A stretch of 64,000 nucleotides of DNA from an uncultured Clostridia bacterium (lineage in GTDB: Bacteria; Bacillota; Clostridia; TANB77; CAG-508). The notes under the pieces are model-generated. The model was not told the DNA's origin. It made no database searches and was given only the letters and a program-made list of their open reading frames with translations. A program made the position numbers and the translations under genes. Below are positions 55,307 through 64,000 of the stretch, in pieces. How positions within the stretch are numbered: the first letter of the stretch is position 1; each line of letters opens with the position of its first letter. The stretch spans positions 62,001 to 126,000 of the forward strand of contig CAPOZU010000003.1 in NCBI GenBank assembly GCA_948676835.1, written 5' to 3'.

Positions 55307-55525
55307 TTAATTTTCTAGTTCTAATATATCTTCAATGTAAAATTTAGTTAGTTGTTTTAAAACATCTGCCATTACATTTGTTTCTTCTTCATCTTCAAAA
55401 ATTATATTTATTTCTTGATTTTTTTCCTTATCTACTGTTTTTATAATCTTTTGTTGTTTTTCATTTGTTTCCAATATATATTCTTCTTTGATCCCATTTT
55501 CATTTTCTTCCTTCAAATACAACAC
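55307..55525 (-). CDS. Small acidic protein of the element, unknown
   Basis: 72 residues, rich in Glu/Lys/Asn (NGIKEEYILETNEKQQKI, IFEDEEETNVMADVLKQL). It begins after a GAGGTG ribosome site. Such small acidic ORFs often stand near recombinase genes; no function can be named. Confidence 0.5.
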   Translation of the reverse strand: MLYLKEENENGIKEEYILETNEKQQKIIKTVDKEKNQEINIIFEDEEETNVMADVLKQLTKFYIEDILELEN

Positions 55526-56261
55526 CTCTAGTTCAATTTATATTTGAAAAACAAATAATAATTACTGTAATAATTTCTATTTTCAAGATTTAATATCTTA
55601 TTTTTCTAATCATTAAACGGCTTTATAAGCTCCTCAGGAATTTCACCTATCTGTATCATCAGACTTATTCTCATTGCGTGTGACGGTTTCTTCTCGCTCG
55701 TGCTATGACTAAATAAGAGTTTCTTTAATTGTATTTAATGATTTAATATTTAATTTTCAATGTACTTTGAGAGAAATTTTTCATTCCTAACAGCTATTAA
55801 ATTTTTTTAAATATGCCACTTCATAAAAAATATTTTTGCCTCTATTTACAACGGCGATTGAGTTTTAAAAAGATGACGCTTTTTTGAAATTTTTTCTCCT
55901 CTCACTTGTACAGTAATTTTTCACCCCATTTTTAAGGTCATTTTGAAAAAAATTTTTCTCTCCTACTTGTAAAGCAATTTAAGTAGGTATTTTTTACCTC
56001 TTTTGCAAAAATATTTTTATTTTCTTTAATACCTCTCCTATATGTAAAGTAATTTAAGTGGGTATTTCTTGTTAGTAAATGAAAAAATTTTTAATTTTTC
56101 TTTTTGCTAAAAAATGTTTCTCTACCTGTAAAATAATTTTGATAGGTGTTTTTTGATGGTAATTTGAAATTTCTTAATATCTTTTTAAAAATTTGCAAAA
56201 AAATAAAACATAAAAGATTTCTCTTCTATGTTTTACGTTCATATTTCATTATAATTATTCT
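55526..56261. repeat. Noncoding stretch with four degenerate repeats
   Basis: Within 736 noncoding bases, a unit near CTCCTACTTGTAAAGCAATT followed by AAGTAGGT recurs at about 55898, 55969, 56034 and 56120. The clearest copy (from 55973) has CCTACTT/AAGTAGG arms able to fold. Spacing is 66-85 bases. No ORF is supported. They could be protein-binding iterons or small RNA units. Confidence 0.5.
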
Positions 56262-59200
56262 CTATCTATTTACTTTGTTATATATAATAATATTTTTCTT
56301 TTTCCCAATTTTATATGATGATATGTAACTTTTCTCTTTTAATACATTGCACAAACCTATATTAGAGTTACTATATAATATACTACAAGCATTTTTAGAT
56401 GTATTTATATCTATATATCCACTTCCAAATAAATGAATATACTCTGTACCTTCATCTTTATCATCAATATTAGATAATATAATTTTTAGTAAATTCAATC
56501 TATCATCTAATAAAATACTTGAATCATTTAATACTCTAATATTTATTTCTTTATAATCAATAAAAAGCATATCGTTAGAAATAAGCTTTACAATAGTTGT
56601 ATTTTGTAAATTATCTATTTCTATATGATTAATAATTTCTTTTTTTGATTCATTGTTTATTTCATCGGAATTTAATAATTTATCTTCATATCCAATAATA
56701 TCATATTCATCAATATTTTCTATAAAATCCGTTATATTTATCTCTATAAATTTAACTAACTTTTCTTCTATATTTTCTTTTATATATTCAAAATTGGCAA
56801 CATTAAACTCTATTACTTTTTTATCAATAAGATATTCAATCTTCTCTTTTTCACATTCTTCTATTTCTACTATTTTTATATCAAATGTACTTACTAATAT
56901 TTTAAAATCTTTAATATCCACCTTTTTATTAAAAATGTATAATTTTTTAAAATTTTCAATAGTTTCCAAACTATATTTTTCAATATGATTATCTGGTTTA
57001 TCCAATTTGTATTCATCTATATGAGAGCTAATATTAGCTATTACATTATCTTTTAGTTCTTTATCTTTTATTAATAATGCCAAAATATTGTCATAGCTAA
57101 CTTTAAGTTTATCATTATCTATTATTGTGTCAATTAATTCTCTATCTATATTTTCAATGTTATAATTGTTAAATTTTTCATTTTTAATTATTTGTTTTCT
57201 TATATCAATATCTATATTTTCATTCTGAATTATTTCAAGAATAACAGCTTCTTCATCTTCATTACTATCGTTCAATGTATAGCAAGAGTTATAATATTCA
57301 TCAAATTCATTTAATAAATACCCTTTTAAATTATTTAATTTAATATCAGTTAATATAATAGTCAAACTCTTCTCTTTAAATTTGCTTTGTTCTACCTCTT
57401 TCATTAATAACATTAATTTAATCATCGTAGTATTTAATTCGTACAGTTCATTCAAATATATTTGCTCAATAAATTTTTTATTTTCTATATTTTTTATATT
57501 TGTTAATTTTATTTTTAATGTTTTTAAAGAATTAATAACAGTACTAATTTGTTCATCAGTTATATATTTATCTATATCTTCATGTTCTTTTATATATGTA
57601 TTAAAGTTTTCGTCTACATTCTTTAAAGAGTTTTCATTGGTTAAAAAATATATCACCCATTTATCAATATACTCTTTATTTCCTAATTTACTATAAATTT
57701 TCTTCCATATTTTATTAGAATTCTCTATTAAAATTTTTATAAATCCTGCTCCACAATCATATTTTTCAATAAATTGATCTATAAACTGCAGTATTTTTTC
57801 ATTTTCTTTATCTAAAAGTTTAATTACTTTTAAAGTTTCTTTAGAATAATTATTTTTTATCAAATAATTTAGTAAATCAAAATTTAATATTGCATTTGTT
57901 TCATAGTCATTTTCATTGAGCTTTTTTAAAATATTTTCTATGTTTTCTAATTTAAAATCATATGATAATTTTTCTCCTGTCTTAACTGCAAAAACAAATT
58001 CATTATCTTCTTTCGTTAAATTTCCTGCCACAAATAATGTAATATAATCTCTATATTCTTCTGTTATATATCCTTTGGATATAAATACTTTTTCAATCAA
58101 TTTTGTGTTATCAAATAGTGATGATATATCATATTTATTAGCTAATTGTTTCAAAGATAACTTACTAATATTTTCAATTTTCTGTTCTATTTCTTCTATT
58201 TCATTTTGTAATTCAGTTAATATTTTATCTTTTCCTTTTTCAATATTTTCCATTCTTCTTATAAAAATTACTTTATTTCCAAAATATTTAAAAACATCAT
58301 TTTCATCTAAATCAATACCATATGATCTAATCTTAAAATGTATATTCTCATTACTAATTCTATCTACACTAATATTAGAATTCAAAAATTCATTTATACT
58401 AACTTTCTCTCCATTAAATTCAAAATGTCTCTCATAACCTGGATAATTATTGTAATTATATATATTTGATATTAGTACATACTTCAATTCCTTTATACTA
58501 TTTAAATATTCATTTTTTATTATTCCTTTTTCTTTACTAATTTCATCTATTTGTACTTGTAAATCTTTAATTAAACTTTTTACAATATCTTTTTTATTAG
58601 CAAAAATATTAACAATATTTCCTCTATCTCTTTGTAATTCAGAATACTCCTTTGGCAAAATATTTTTGTACATAATTATAGCAAATAATTGCTTATCATC
58701 CATAAGTTCATTATGCATCTTATTTTTGTATATAATAAATTCGTTTATTATATTATCTATAAGTCTTTTATCCTCTATCAATATAGAAATATCATCAATA
58801 AAGGTTTTATCAAATTTATAATTTATTATTCCAGACATTTTTAATTTTTCCAAACGTTTCCACATTATCTCATTTGAATTTCCACTAGATGATATTGGAA
58901 TAACTGGTATAATATAATCAAAAAATTTAGTTCTTTCTTCGTAATCTTCAAAAAAATCATCTTTAATTGCATATATAAAATCTACTTCATATTTAACTTG
59001 ATTTGATGAATTTATTAAAGTATTCAATTCTCGTAATTTTTGAAATATAAATGATGCATTACCTTCATATCTATCTAAATCTTCTATTATTACTACATTA
59101 TGCTTAGTTACTTGAAAAAAATATATTATCTCATCCAAATACTTATTAAATATTGACTCTGGTTTATTATCTATTTCTACCTCTGCATCTTTTATTTTAA

Positions 59201-60017
59201 ATTTACTTATATTAAATTTAGTTATCAAGAAAAATAAAATTTTATATGTAATAATATATATTGAAGCCATTAATATAGCAATTAATATATTTGTTCCAAA
59301 ATCTGATAAGTTTGTTTTAACACTATTATAATTATTTTTTATATTATCTATAACTTCTGGATATATAATGCAAACTAATATACTAATAGCAAATATCATT
59401 CCAATTGTCATTATATTTAATAGTAATTTAGAATGTTTACTGATTCGTTTAAATCTTGATAATGGTACTTCTCTTTCACTAGCTTGATATAATAATTGCT
59501 GTAAAATACTTTTTTCCAATGTATGATAAAATTCATTTTTAGATTGAATTTCTATTACCTTTTTATCTCCAGTAGTCTCACTACTTTTTTCTATGTAATC
59601 ATTTTTATTAAAAGCTGCTAGTGAAACATAAATTGGATTATATTTTTTATTCTCTAATTTGTAAAAAAAAGATTGTATTATACTACTTTTACCAGAACCA
59701 TAATTACCAGTAATAGCTATATTCTTAATATTACTATTATCAATAGCATATTTTAGTGCATTACAATAAGTGCCATCTTTGTCGGCATTTTTAGTTGGTG
59801 CTAAACTAACATAAGTTTCATCACTACTTTTAATTGTAAAGATATCAACTAACGCTTTACAAAAAGATTTTGAAACTATATATACTTCTTTTAACTTTCT
59901 AAATATAGCTCCATCTGTAAACTTTTTTAAATTACCTTTTATCTTTAATTCTACAATCATCAACTTTTCTTTTATTTTTTTATTTTTTCTCAGTTTCTTT
60001 TCTTTTTTTGTTTGCAT
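56262..60017 (-). CDS. YobI-like P-loop NTPase with membrane helices
   Basis: 1251 residues. GNYGSGKSS (104-112) is Walker A. Two membrane helices lie near 205-225 and 245-265 inside the NTPase region, as in KAP/YobI-type ATPases. VVIIEDLDRYEG is Walker B with the DLDR signature, and FIYAIKDDFFEDYEERTKFFDYIIPVIPI follows. The remaining 800 residues are helical and repeat-like without a recognised domain. KAP-type NTPases are often found in defence regions, and the restriction-modification genes lie just upstream. Confidence 0.75.
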   Translation of the reverse strand: MQTKKEKKLRKNKKIKEKLMIVELKIKGNLKKFTDGAIFRKLKEVYIVSKSFCKALVDIFTIKSSDETYVSLAPTKNADKDGTYCNALKYAIDNSNIKNIAITGNYGSGKSSIIQSFFYKLENKKYNPIYVSLAAFNKNDYIEKSSETTGDKKVIEIQSKNEFYHTLEKSILQQLLYQASEREVPLSRFKRISKHSKLLLNIMTIGMIFAISILVCIIYPEVIDNIKNNYNSVKTNLSDFGTNILIAILMASIYIITYKILFFLITKFNISKFKIKDAEVEIDNKPESIFNKYLDEIIYFFQVTKHNVVIIEDLDRYEGNASFIFQKLRELNTLINSSNQVKYEVDFIYAIKDDFFEDYEERTKFFDYIIPVIPISSSGNSNEIMWKRLEKLKMSGIINYKFDKTFIDDISILIEDKRLIDNIINEFIIYKNKMHNELMDDKQLFAIIMYKNILPKEYSELQRDRGNIVNIFANKKDIVKSLIKDLQVQIDEISKEKGIIKNEYLNSIKELKYVLISNIYNYNNYPGYERHFEFNGEKVSINEFLNSNISVDRISNENIHFKIRSYGIDLDENDVFKYFGNKVIFIRRMENIEKGKDKILTELQNEIEEIEQKIENISKLSLKQLANKYDISSLFDNTKLIEKVFISKGYITEEYRDYITLFVAGNLTKEDNEFVFAVKTGEKLSYDFKLENIENILKKLNENDYETNAILNFDLLNYLIKNNYSKETLKVIKLLDKENEKILQFIDQFIEKYDCGAGFIKILIENSNKIWKKIYSKLGNKEYIDKWVIYFLTNENSLKNVDENFNTYIKEHEDIDKYITDEQISTVINSLKTLKIKLTNIKNIENKKFIEQIYLNELYELNTTMIKLMLLMKEVEQSKFKEKSLTIILTDIKLNNLKGYLLNEFDEYYNSCYTLNDSNEDEEAVILEIIQNENIDIDIRKQIIKNEKFNNYNIENIDRELIDTIIDNDKLKVSYDNILALLIKDKELKDNVIANISSHIDEYKLDKPDNHIEKYSLETIENFKKLYIFNKKVDIKDFKILVSTFDIKIVEIEECEKEKIEYLIDKKVIEFNVANFEYIKENIEEKLVKFIEINITDFIENIDEYDIIGYEDKLLNSDEINNESKKEIINHIEIDNLQNTTIVKLISNDMLFIDYKEINIRVLNDSSILLDDRLNLLKIILSNIDDKDEGTEYIHLFGSGYIDINTSKNACSILYSNSNIGLCNVLKEKSYISSYKIGKKKNIIIYNKVNR

Positions 60018-60033
60018 TACTCCTCCTAATAAA

Positions 60034-60085
60034 AAAAGTAAAATAGACTAATAATTCATATTTATTATTGTCTTATTTTACTTTT
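60034..60085 (-). terminator. Hairpin between the restriction endonuclease and NTPase genes
   Basis: AAAAGTAAAATAGAC (60034-60048) pairs, with a one-base bulge, with 60070-60085; the loop can add a TAATAAT/ATTATT pairing. It probably ends the R-M transcript, so the NTPase gene may have its own promoter. Confidence 0.65.
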
Positions 60086-60099
60086 CTTTGGTAAATTAC

Positions 60100-61185
60100 T
60101 TATTTTGTAAATCTAATTTGCAAATTCAAATTAAAGTATTCTTTTCCATCATTCGAATAAATATCAAACATTTTATATCTTTTTGAACTTGGCGATTCTA
60201 ATTTAGTATTTTTTATAAGATATTTAACTAAATACTCTTTATAATAAATTGCATCTAATACTAATATTTTCCCATCACTTTCTACTAGAATTATTCCTCC
60301 TGTAACATTATATTCTCCATTCCAGAATTCTCCAGGCATCATACCTAATGTAACAGCTAATAGAAAATCTCCAATTTTCTTCTTATAATATAGTTCTATA
60401 TTTCCATTATAATCTAGAATATTGTTTTCAGATACATAATGAAGTAATTTACTAATACATTTCTCTCCTGTTTCATATGATATTAATAACAAATCTGCTA
60501 ATATCTCTGGCAATTTAGAATCAATCATTTGTAAATTCTGATTCATTGTATTACTTATAACATTATTAAATTTTATTTCTGCATTTTTATTTTTCATATA
60601 CTTTAGTCTATCAACTAATTTAGTTTTGGTGTTTATCTTATTTATCTTTTCTATATCCATTATTGTTAAACCATTAACTAAATATCTAAAATTTGTATTA
60701 TTTGAAGCATTTAACAATGTTGCAGGACTTCCTAAACTAGATTTTATACTATATCCAACTTTATTAATAACTGTATTTAATTTATTATCTTGAAGTTTAG
60801 CATTTATATCTTCCTTTGCATTTGATGATGATTTTATTTTATTACCTTCTGTTAACTTTTCAAGAATATATTTCATTTCTTGAATTGGAAAGCTACCCTT
60901 TCCAGGTAATTCTTTTACTATTTTATTCAACAAGACTTCTTTATACTTTTGAATATCTGCTTTTTCTACATTAGAAATAATCCTATTATTTTTTAGTACA
61001 TCTATATCTATATCTTTGATATCAAAATAATATTCATTATTGTTATTTTGAAGATATAATCCTAAAACCTTAAATGTACTATCATCTATTATTTCTAAAT
61101 TATCATTTACTATATTTAAATCTTGATTATCTAATAACTCTAATAATGCATATAATTCAGACCATTCACCTCTATTAAATTGCAT
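60100..61185 (-). CDS. HpaII-family type II restriction endonuclease
   Basis: The blocks MQFNRGEWSELYALLELL, SSLGSPATLLNASNNTNFRY and the C-terminal SPSSKRYKMFDIYSND...FNLNLQIRFTK match HpaII-type enzymes, which cut CCGG. Size (361 aa) agrees. It overlaps the methyltransferase gene by 11 bases. Specificity is assumed from the family. Confidence 0.82.
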   Translation of the reverse strand: MQFNRGEWSELYALLELLDNQDLNIVNDNLEIIDDSTFKVLGLYLQNNNNEYYFDIKDIDIDVLKNNRIISNVEKADIQKYKEVLLNKIVKELPGKGSFPIQEMKYILEKLTEGNKIKSSSNAKEDINAKLQDNKLNTVINKVGYSIKSSLGSPATLLNASNNTNFRYLVNGLTIMDIEKINKINTKTKLVDRLKYMKNKNAEIKFNNVISNTMNQNLQMIDSKLPEILADLLLISYETGEKCISKLLHYVSENNILDYNGNIELYYKKKIGDFLLAVTLGMMPGEFWNGEYNVTGGIILVESDGKILVLDAIYYKEYLVKYLIKNTKLESPSSKRYKMFDIYSNDGKEYFNLNLQIRFTK

Positions 61186-62275
61186 TTAATTCCTCCAATC
61201 TTTTATACATATATTTAGCCATTTCCTCTATTACTGGAATAGAAACCGAATTTCCAAATAATTTATACTGCTGTGTTACACTAACATCTTTTGGAAATGA
61301 GAACTTATCGTTTTCCCCATCTTTAAAACCATATCCTATAAAGCCTTGTAATTTTCCCCACTCACTTGGAGTCATATGTCTAATTCCTTCATAATTTAAT
61401 TCTGATTTCTTATTCTTAACTTTTTTTCCACCAAGAGTATAATTAGGTTGTTTTATTAAATTTCTTTCTTTACCAGATCCTCCTGTTGCTAAAATAGTGT
61501 TGGAAACGGGGTTCTCTCCTTCATTTACTATAATATATCCAAATCCATTACCTTTTTCTTGATGCTTGTTTTTATGTTTCTTTAAGGTTTCCAAATATGA
61601 TTCAGATAAATAATACCTTTCTTCTACATCGTTATCTAATAAATCATACAAATTTTTATAAATTTGACTTTCTTTATTTCTTGGTAATGATGGGAATATA
61701 TATCCTTCAGGTATCAAATCTTTCCTAAATCCCATCATATATGCTCTTGATCTTTTCTGTGGTAATCCAAAATTTTTAGTATTTCTTATTATTTCATCTT
61801 TATCAATTTCAAGATACCCACCAATTCCTTCTTCAACTCCGATCATATGATATTCTAAATCATTTACAAGTGTATCTACTATAGTATTAAATGTCCTTCC
61901 TTTATCATGGGATATTATTCCTTCAACATTTTCTAATAAAAACGCCTTTGGTCTAGTTCTGTCAATGATATCTGCAACATCAAAAAATAGAGTTCCTCTT
62001 GTTTTATCTTTAAATCCCTCTTTTTTTCCAGCTATAGAAAATGATTGACATGGAAAACCACCAAGTAAAATATCATAATTTGTATTTTGAACTTTGATTT
62101 TAAATTCTTCACTTGTTACATCATTATACGGATTTTCACCATATAAATGAGTATAAGTTTCACATGCATATTTATCAATTTCTGCTGAAAGAACATTTTT
62201 AAAATTTCCAGTTCTTTCAAATCCTCTACGAATACCACCTATTCCAGCAAATAAATCTATCGTTTTTAAACTCAT
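61175..62275 (-). CDS. DNA cytosine-5 methyltransferase, partner of the HpaII-type enzyme
   Basis: Motif I TIDLFAGIGGIRRGF, motif IV GGFPCQSFSIAG with the catalytic Cys, motif VI AFLLENVEGI, motif VIII QKRSRAYMMGF, and motif X FGNSVSIPVIEEMA. Start is the second ATG (62275), because GAGG touches the first ATG (62281) without spacing. It should protect CCGG from the neighbouring endonuclease. Confidence 0.9.
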   Translation of the reverse strand: MSLKTIDLFAGIGGIRRGFERTGNFKNVLSAEIDKYACETYTHLYGENPYNDVTSEEFKIKVQNTNYDILLGGFPCQSFSIAGKKEGFKDKTRGTLFFDVADIIDRTRPKAFLLENVEGIISHDKGRTFNTIVDTLVNDLEYHMIGVEEGIGGYLEIDKDEIIRNTKNFGLPQKRSRAYMMGFRKDLIPEGYIFPSLPRNKESQIYKNLYDLLDNDVEERYYLSESYLETLKKHKNKHQEKGNGFGYIIVNEGENPVSNTILATGGSGKERNLIKQPNYTLGGKKVKNKKSELNYEGIRHMTPSEWGKLQGFIGYGFKDGENDKFSFPKDVSVTQQYKLFGNSVSIPVIEEMAKYMYKRLEELNAI

Positions 62276-62281
62276 ATTCAT

Positions 62282-62666
62282 TCCTCTTTTTTGTCAATTT
62301 TACAAAATACATTTTATCACAAAATTATTTTTTTCTCAACAAATTCATTTTTTATTTATAATTACTTCTACTTTTTATATCTTATCAAACATTTGTTTAT
62401 TTTGCAATAGTTTTTTCTTATTTTCTGTATATTTTTATTTCATTTTAGTTTGTCATATTATTTAATTTTTACTTCTTAAATTTTTTTCTAAAAAGGGATT
62501 GGGATTTTTCCCATAAAAGCATTTGTGTATATACAAATGCCGTGCTTGTTAGGACAAAACTTTCTGAAACATTCTTCTATAAAAATACAAAAAATGCTCA
62601 AATTTCATTTCTAAAATCCAAGCATTTCCTATAAATTTCTAATCATTTTTTATCAAAAATTTCTTT
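62282..62666. other. Noncoding region with one palindromic hairpin
   Basis: No gene is seen in these 385 bases. At 62519-62540 GCATTTGT and ACAAATGC form perfect 8-bp arms around GTATAT. An adjacent GGGATTGGGATTTTTCCC stretch (from 62495) can also fold. This could be an intergenic terminator or a binding or transfer site of the element. Confidence 0.4.
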
Positions 62667-63017
62667 CTAAATTTTAAGCATATCCATACTTTCAAAATAA
62701 ATATACGCTTCTTTAAAACCTAATTTAAAAGATTCTTTTAGCTCAATAAAATCCATTTCTAATTGCAATTCTAAAATTTTTGAAACAACTTTTAGTTCTT
62801 CTTCTGTTAATTTAAAACAAGTTTTATCTTCTAAAAATGTAACAACATTATGATATTTTTCTTTTAATTCACATACTTTTTTATTTAACTTTTTATATTC
62901 TGGTTTCTCTATTATTTTTAGAAACTTATGCTTATCAAAATAATCTGCAAAATTATCAGAATACTCTTCAAAAAATCCTTTTTCTAACATTTTTTCCATA
63001 CCATTTCCCCTATACAT
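62667..63017 (-). CDS. Small helical protein of the element, unknown
   Basis: 116 residues with MEKMLEKGFFEEYSDNF, EYKKLNKKVCELKEKYHNV and SFKLGFKEAYIYFESM; helical and charged. It overlaps the tnpV stop by 8 bases. Similar small proteins accompany tnpV in clostridial mobile elements, but I cannot name the family with confidence. Confidence 0.55.
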   Translation of the reverse strand: MYRGNGMEKMLEKGFFEEYSDNFADYFDKHKFLKIIEKPEYKKLNKKVCELKEKYHNVVTFLEDKTCFKLTEEELKVVSKILELQLEMDFIELKESFKLGFKEAYIYFESMDMLKI

Positions 63018-63363
63018 AGATTAATTCTTTTAATATTATTTCTTCAGCTAAGTTCTTAAAATTATTCATAAGTCCTACCCATTTTAATTGATTTTTCTGT
63101 TTTAATTCTTCAGTTATATTTTCTTTTTCCACAAGTTGTTTTATTATAATGTCATATCTTTTTTGTGCTTCTTTATCTATCTGTTCTAAATGTTCTTGCA
63201 GTTTATTGTCCATAAATAATATTGTGTATTCTGCTTTCTTATATTGTTTCAAATATTTAAGTCTTAATCTTCCATACTTTCCAATAGAAGTATTTTTAAT
63301 TGTGTTTTCTAATATTAAATTAGGTATATAATAATCTCCAACTTTTGAATATGTTATTTCCAT
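63010..63363 (-). CDS. TnpV-type transposon-encoded protein
   Basis: EITYSKVGDYYIPNLIL, IGKYGRLRLKYLKQYK, EHLEQIDKEAQKRYD and LKWVGLMNNFKNLAEEIILKELIYV follow the TnpV pattern seen in Tn4451-like and other clostridial elements. 117 residues is the usual length. Its function is unknown. Confidence 0.8.
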   Translation of the reverse strand: MEITYSKVGDYYIPNLILENTIKNTSIGKYGRLRLKYLKQYKKAEYTILFMDNKLQEHLEQIDKEAQKRYDIIIKQLVEKENITEELKQKNQLKWVGLMNNFKNLAEEIILKELIYV

Positions 63364-63471
63364 GTTACTCCCCTTTCTATAAAATATTTATACTTATTTT
63401 ACTTAGCATTTTTTAATCTTTCAAAGATGCAAATATGTAACTTTTTACAAATTTACATCTTTGACTTCTAA

Positions 63472-64000
63472 CTATCTTAATAAATTCTTTCTTTGTTTTA
63501 CTCTTTGATTGTGTTCTTTTACACACATTAAAATAAAGTTTTCAATTTGACTTTGTGTCACAATATTTTTTGGAAGTACATTTTCTAATTTGCTCATATT
63601 CATCTTGAATTTTTCTATTTGATTTGCTTTTTCTTCTTCCATTATCTCATCTATTCTTTCGTTTGTTAATGTCATTTCTAAACTTAATTTTTTCATACTA
63701 ATTGCTTGTGCTAGTGTAGGAGTTGCAGCATATTTTTCCATTACATCAAATAATTTCTGTTGTTCATTTTCTTTCAAATACGATATTTCTACTGCTGGTC
63801 TAAATGCAATTTTCTTTTCATCTACCATATTTAGTATATCTGGTATCAGTTTAGTTAATCTTATGTATCTTCTTACCTGTTCTCTGCTTTCGTTATTTTC
63901 TTCTGCAATAATTTCTCTACTTGTTTTATTTTGTATATACTTCTGCTCCACTGGTGCTAAAGTTAAATCTATTCGTTTTCCTTGTTTATTCATTGCTTCT
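63472..64000 (-). CDS. ParB-like partition protein, C-terminal part (runs off right edge)
   Basis: The frame is open to the window end: codons for Glu-Ala precede MNKQGKRIDLTLAPVEQKY, so the ATG at 63993 is probably internal. SREIIAEENNESREQVRRYIRLTKLIPDILNMVDEKKIAFRPAVEISYL is the ParB helix-turn-helix region and TPTLAQAISMKKLS follows. It is common in ICEs and plasmids. Confidence 0.8.
   Translation of the reverse strand, partial: EAMNKQGKRIDLTLAPVEQKYIQNKTSREIIAEENNESREQVRRYIRLTKLIPDILNMVDEKKIAFRPAVEISYLKENEQQKLFDVMEKYAATPTLAQAISMKKLSLEMTLTNERIDEIMEEEKANQIEKFKMNMSKLENVLPKNIVTQSQIENFILMCVKEHNQRVKQRKNLLR

Larger units (their letters stand above)
53439..64000. mobile_element. Integrated element (left part), with serine recombinase at one end
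   Basis: From the recombinase to the right edge the genes are mobile-element types: serine recombinase, YobI-like NTPase, HpaII-type restriction-modification, TnpV and a ParB-like protein. The left junction probably lies between 53439 and 53482 inside a peptidoglycan-binding gene. The other end is outside the window. An ICE or mobilisable island is likely. Confidence 0.7.

Noticed and set aside
55880..56160. CRISPR array
   Set aside because: The repeats are few, degenerate and unevenly spaced, and no cas genes are present.
60100..62275. HpaII-type specificity (CCGG) as the cause of CGG avoidance in native codons
   Set aside because: CGG trinucleotides occur freely out of frame in native genes, so avoidance is by codon and not by DNA motif. 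The frameshift sites are not CCGG.

Overview
This is a chromosomal window from a low-GC, anaerobic Gram-positive bacterium, most likely an uncultured gut-type clostridium. The evidence is the very AT-rich codon use, AGGAGG-type ribosome sites, a BofA homologue, tandem SpoVK/CbbX-like AAA+ domains, rubrerythrin next to PerR, a TagO-like wall-polymer initiator, M56/BlaI regulators and a SipW-type signal peptidase locus. Most native genes lie on the minus strand. No rRNA, tRNA or CRISPR array was seen.

Layout. 1-7.5 kb: mfd (5' part only), an ABC-F ATPase, a large DEAH helicase and a radical SAM protein. 7.4-10.7 kb: two secreted-protein genes and an internally deleted IS3-family element. 10.7-16.8 kb: BY-kinase, rRNA methyltransferase, thioredoxin/CcdA, aminotransferase and prephenate dehydratase. 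16.9-23.5 kb: a surface-protein locus (signal peptidase, DUF5305-like protein, three SipW-type exported proteins) bracketed by two copies of one operator-like sequence. 24.6-28.6 kb: clpB with a CIRCE-like site, and a zeta-toxin pair. 29.5-41.7 kb: tandem AAA+ protein, amidase, rimO, bofA, RNase G, pth, two glycosyltransferases, Sua5 and a GNAT. 42.0-47.0 kb: a five-gene cluster of different base composition (pyruvate-kinase-like, PurA-like, uridine-kinase-like, pseudokinase-like, vWA). 47.1-52.5 kb: tagO, rpiB, rpsT, rubrerythrin, perR and M56/BlaI. 53.4 kb to the right edge: an integrated element with a serine recombinase, YobI-like NTPase, HpaII-type restriction-modification, TnpV and a ParB-like protein.

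The main observation is a decoding anomaly. Five native or element genes (clan-CD peptidase-like, a serpin-like exported protein, an amidase, rimO and the serine recombinase) are each split between reading frames. All six breaks (two in rimO) fall exactly on an in-frame CGG codon. In all six, skipping the C (a +1 shift) restores the protein and gives glycine (GGA five times, GGT once). Reading by eye, I found no other in-frame CGG in the AT-rich native genes; every other CGG there is out of frame. By contrast, six short loci of higher GC use CGG as ordinary in-frame arginine in intact ORFs: single genes at 15.7, 23.6, 24.0, 28.7 and 52.7 kb and the 42-47 kb cluster. These look acquired. The simplest reading is that CGG has lost its arginine tRNA in this lineage and is now a tolerated, perhaps programmed, +1 frameshift site decoded as glycine. 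This is an inference that needs proteomics and a tRNA inventory.
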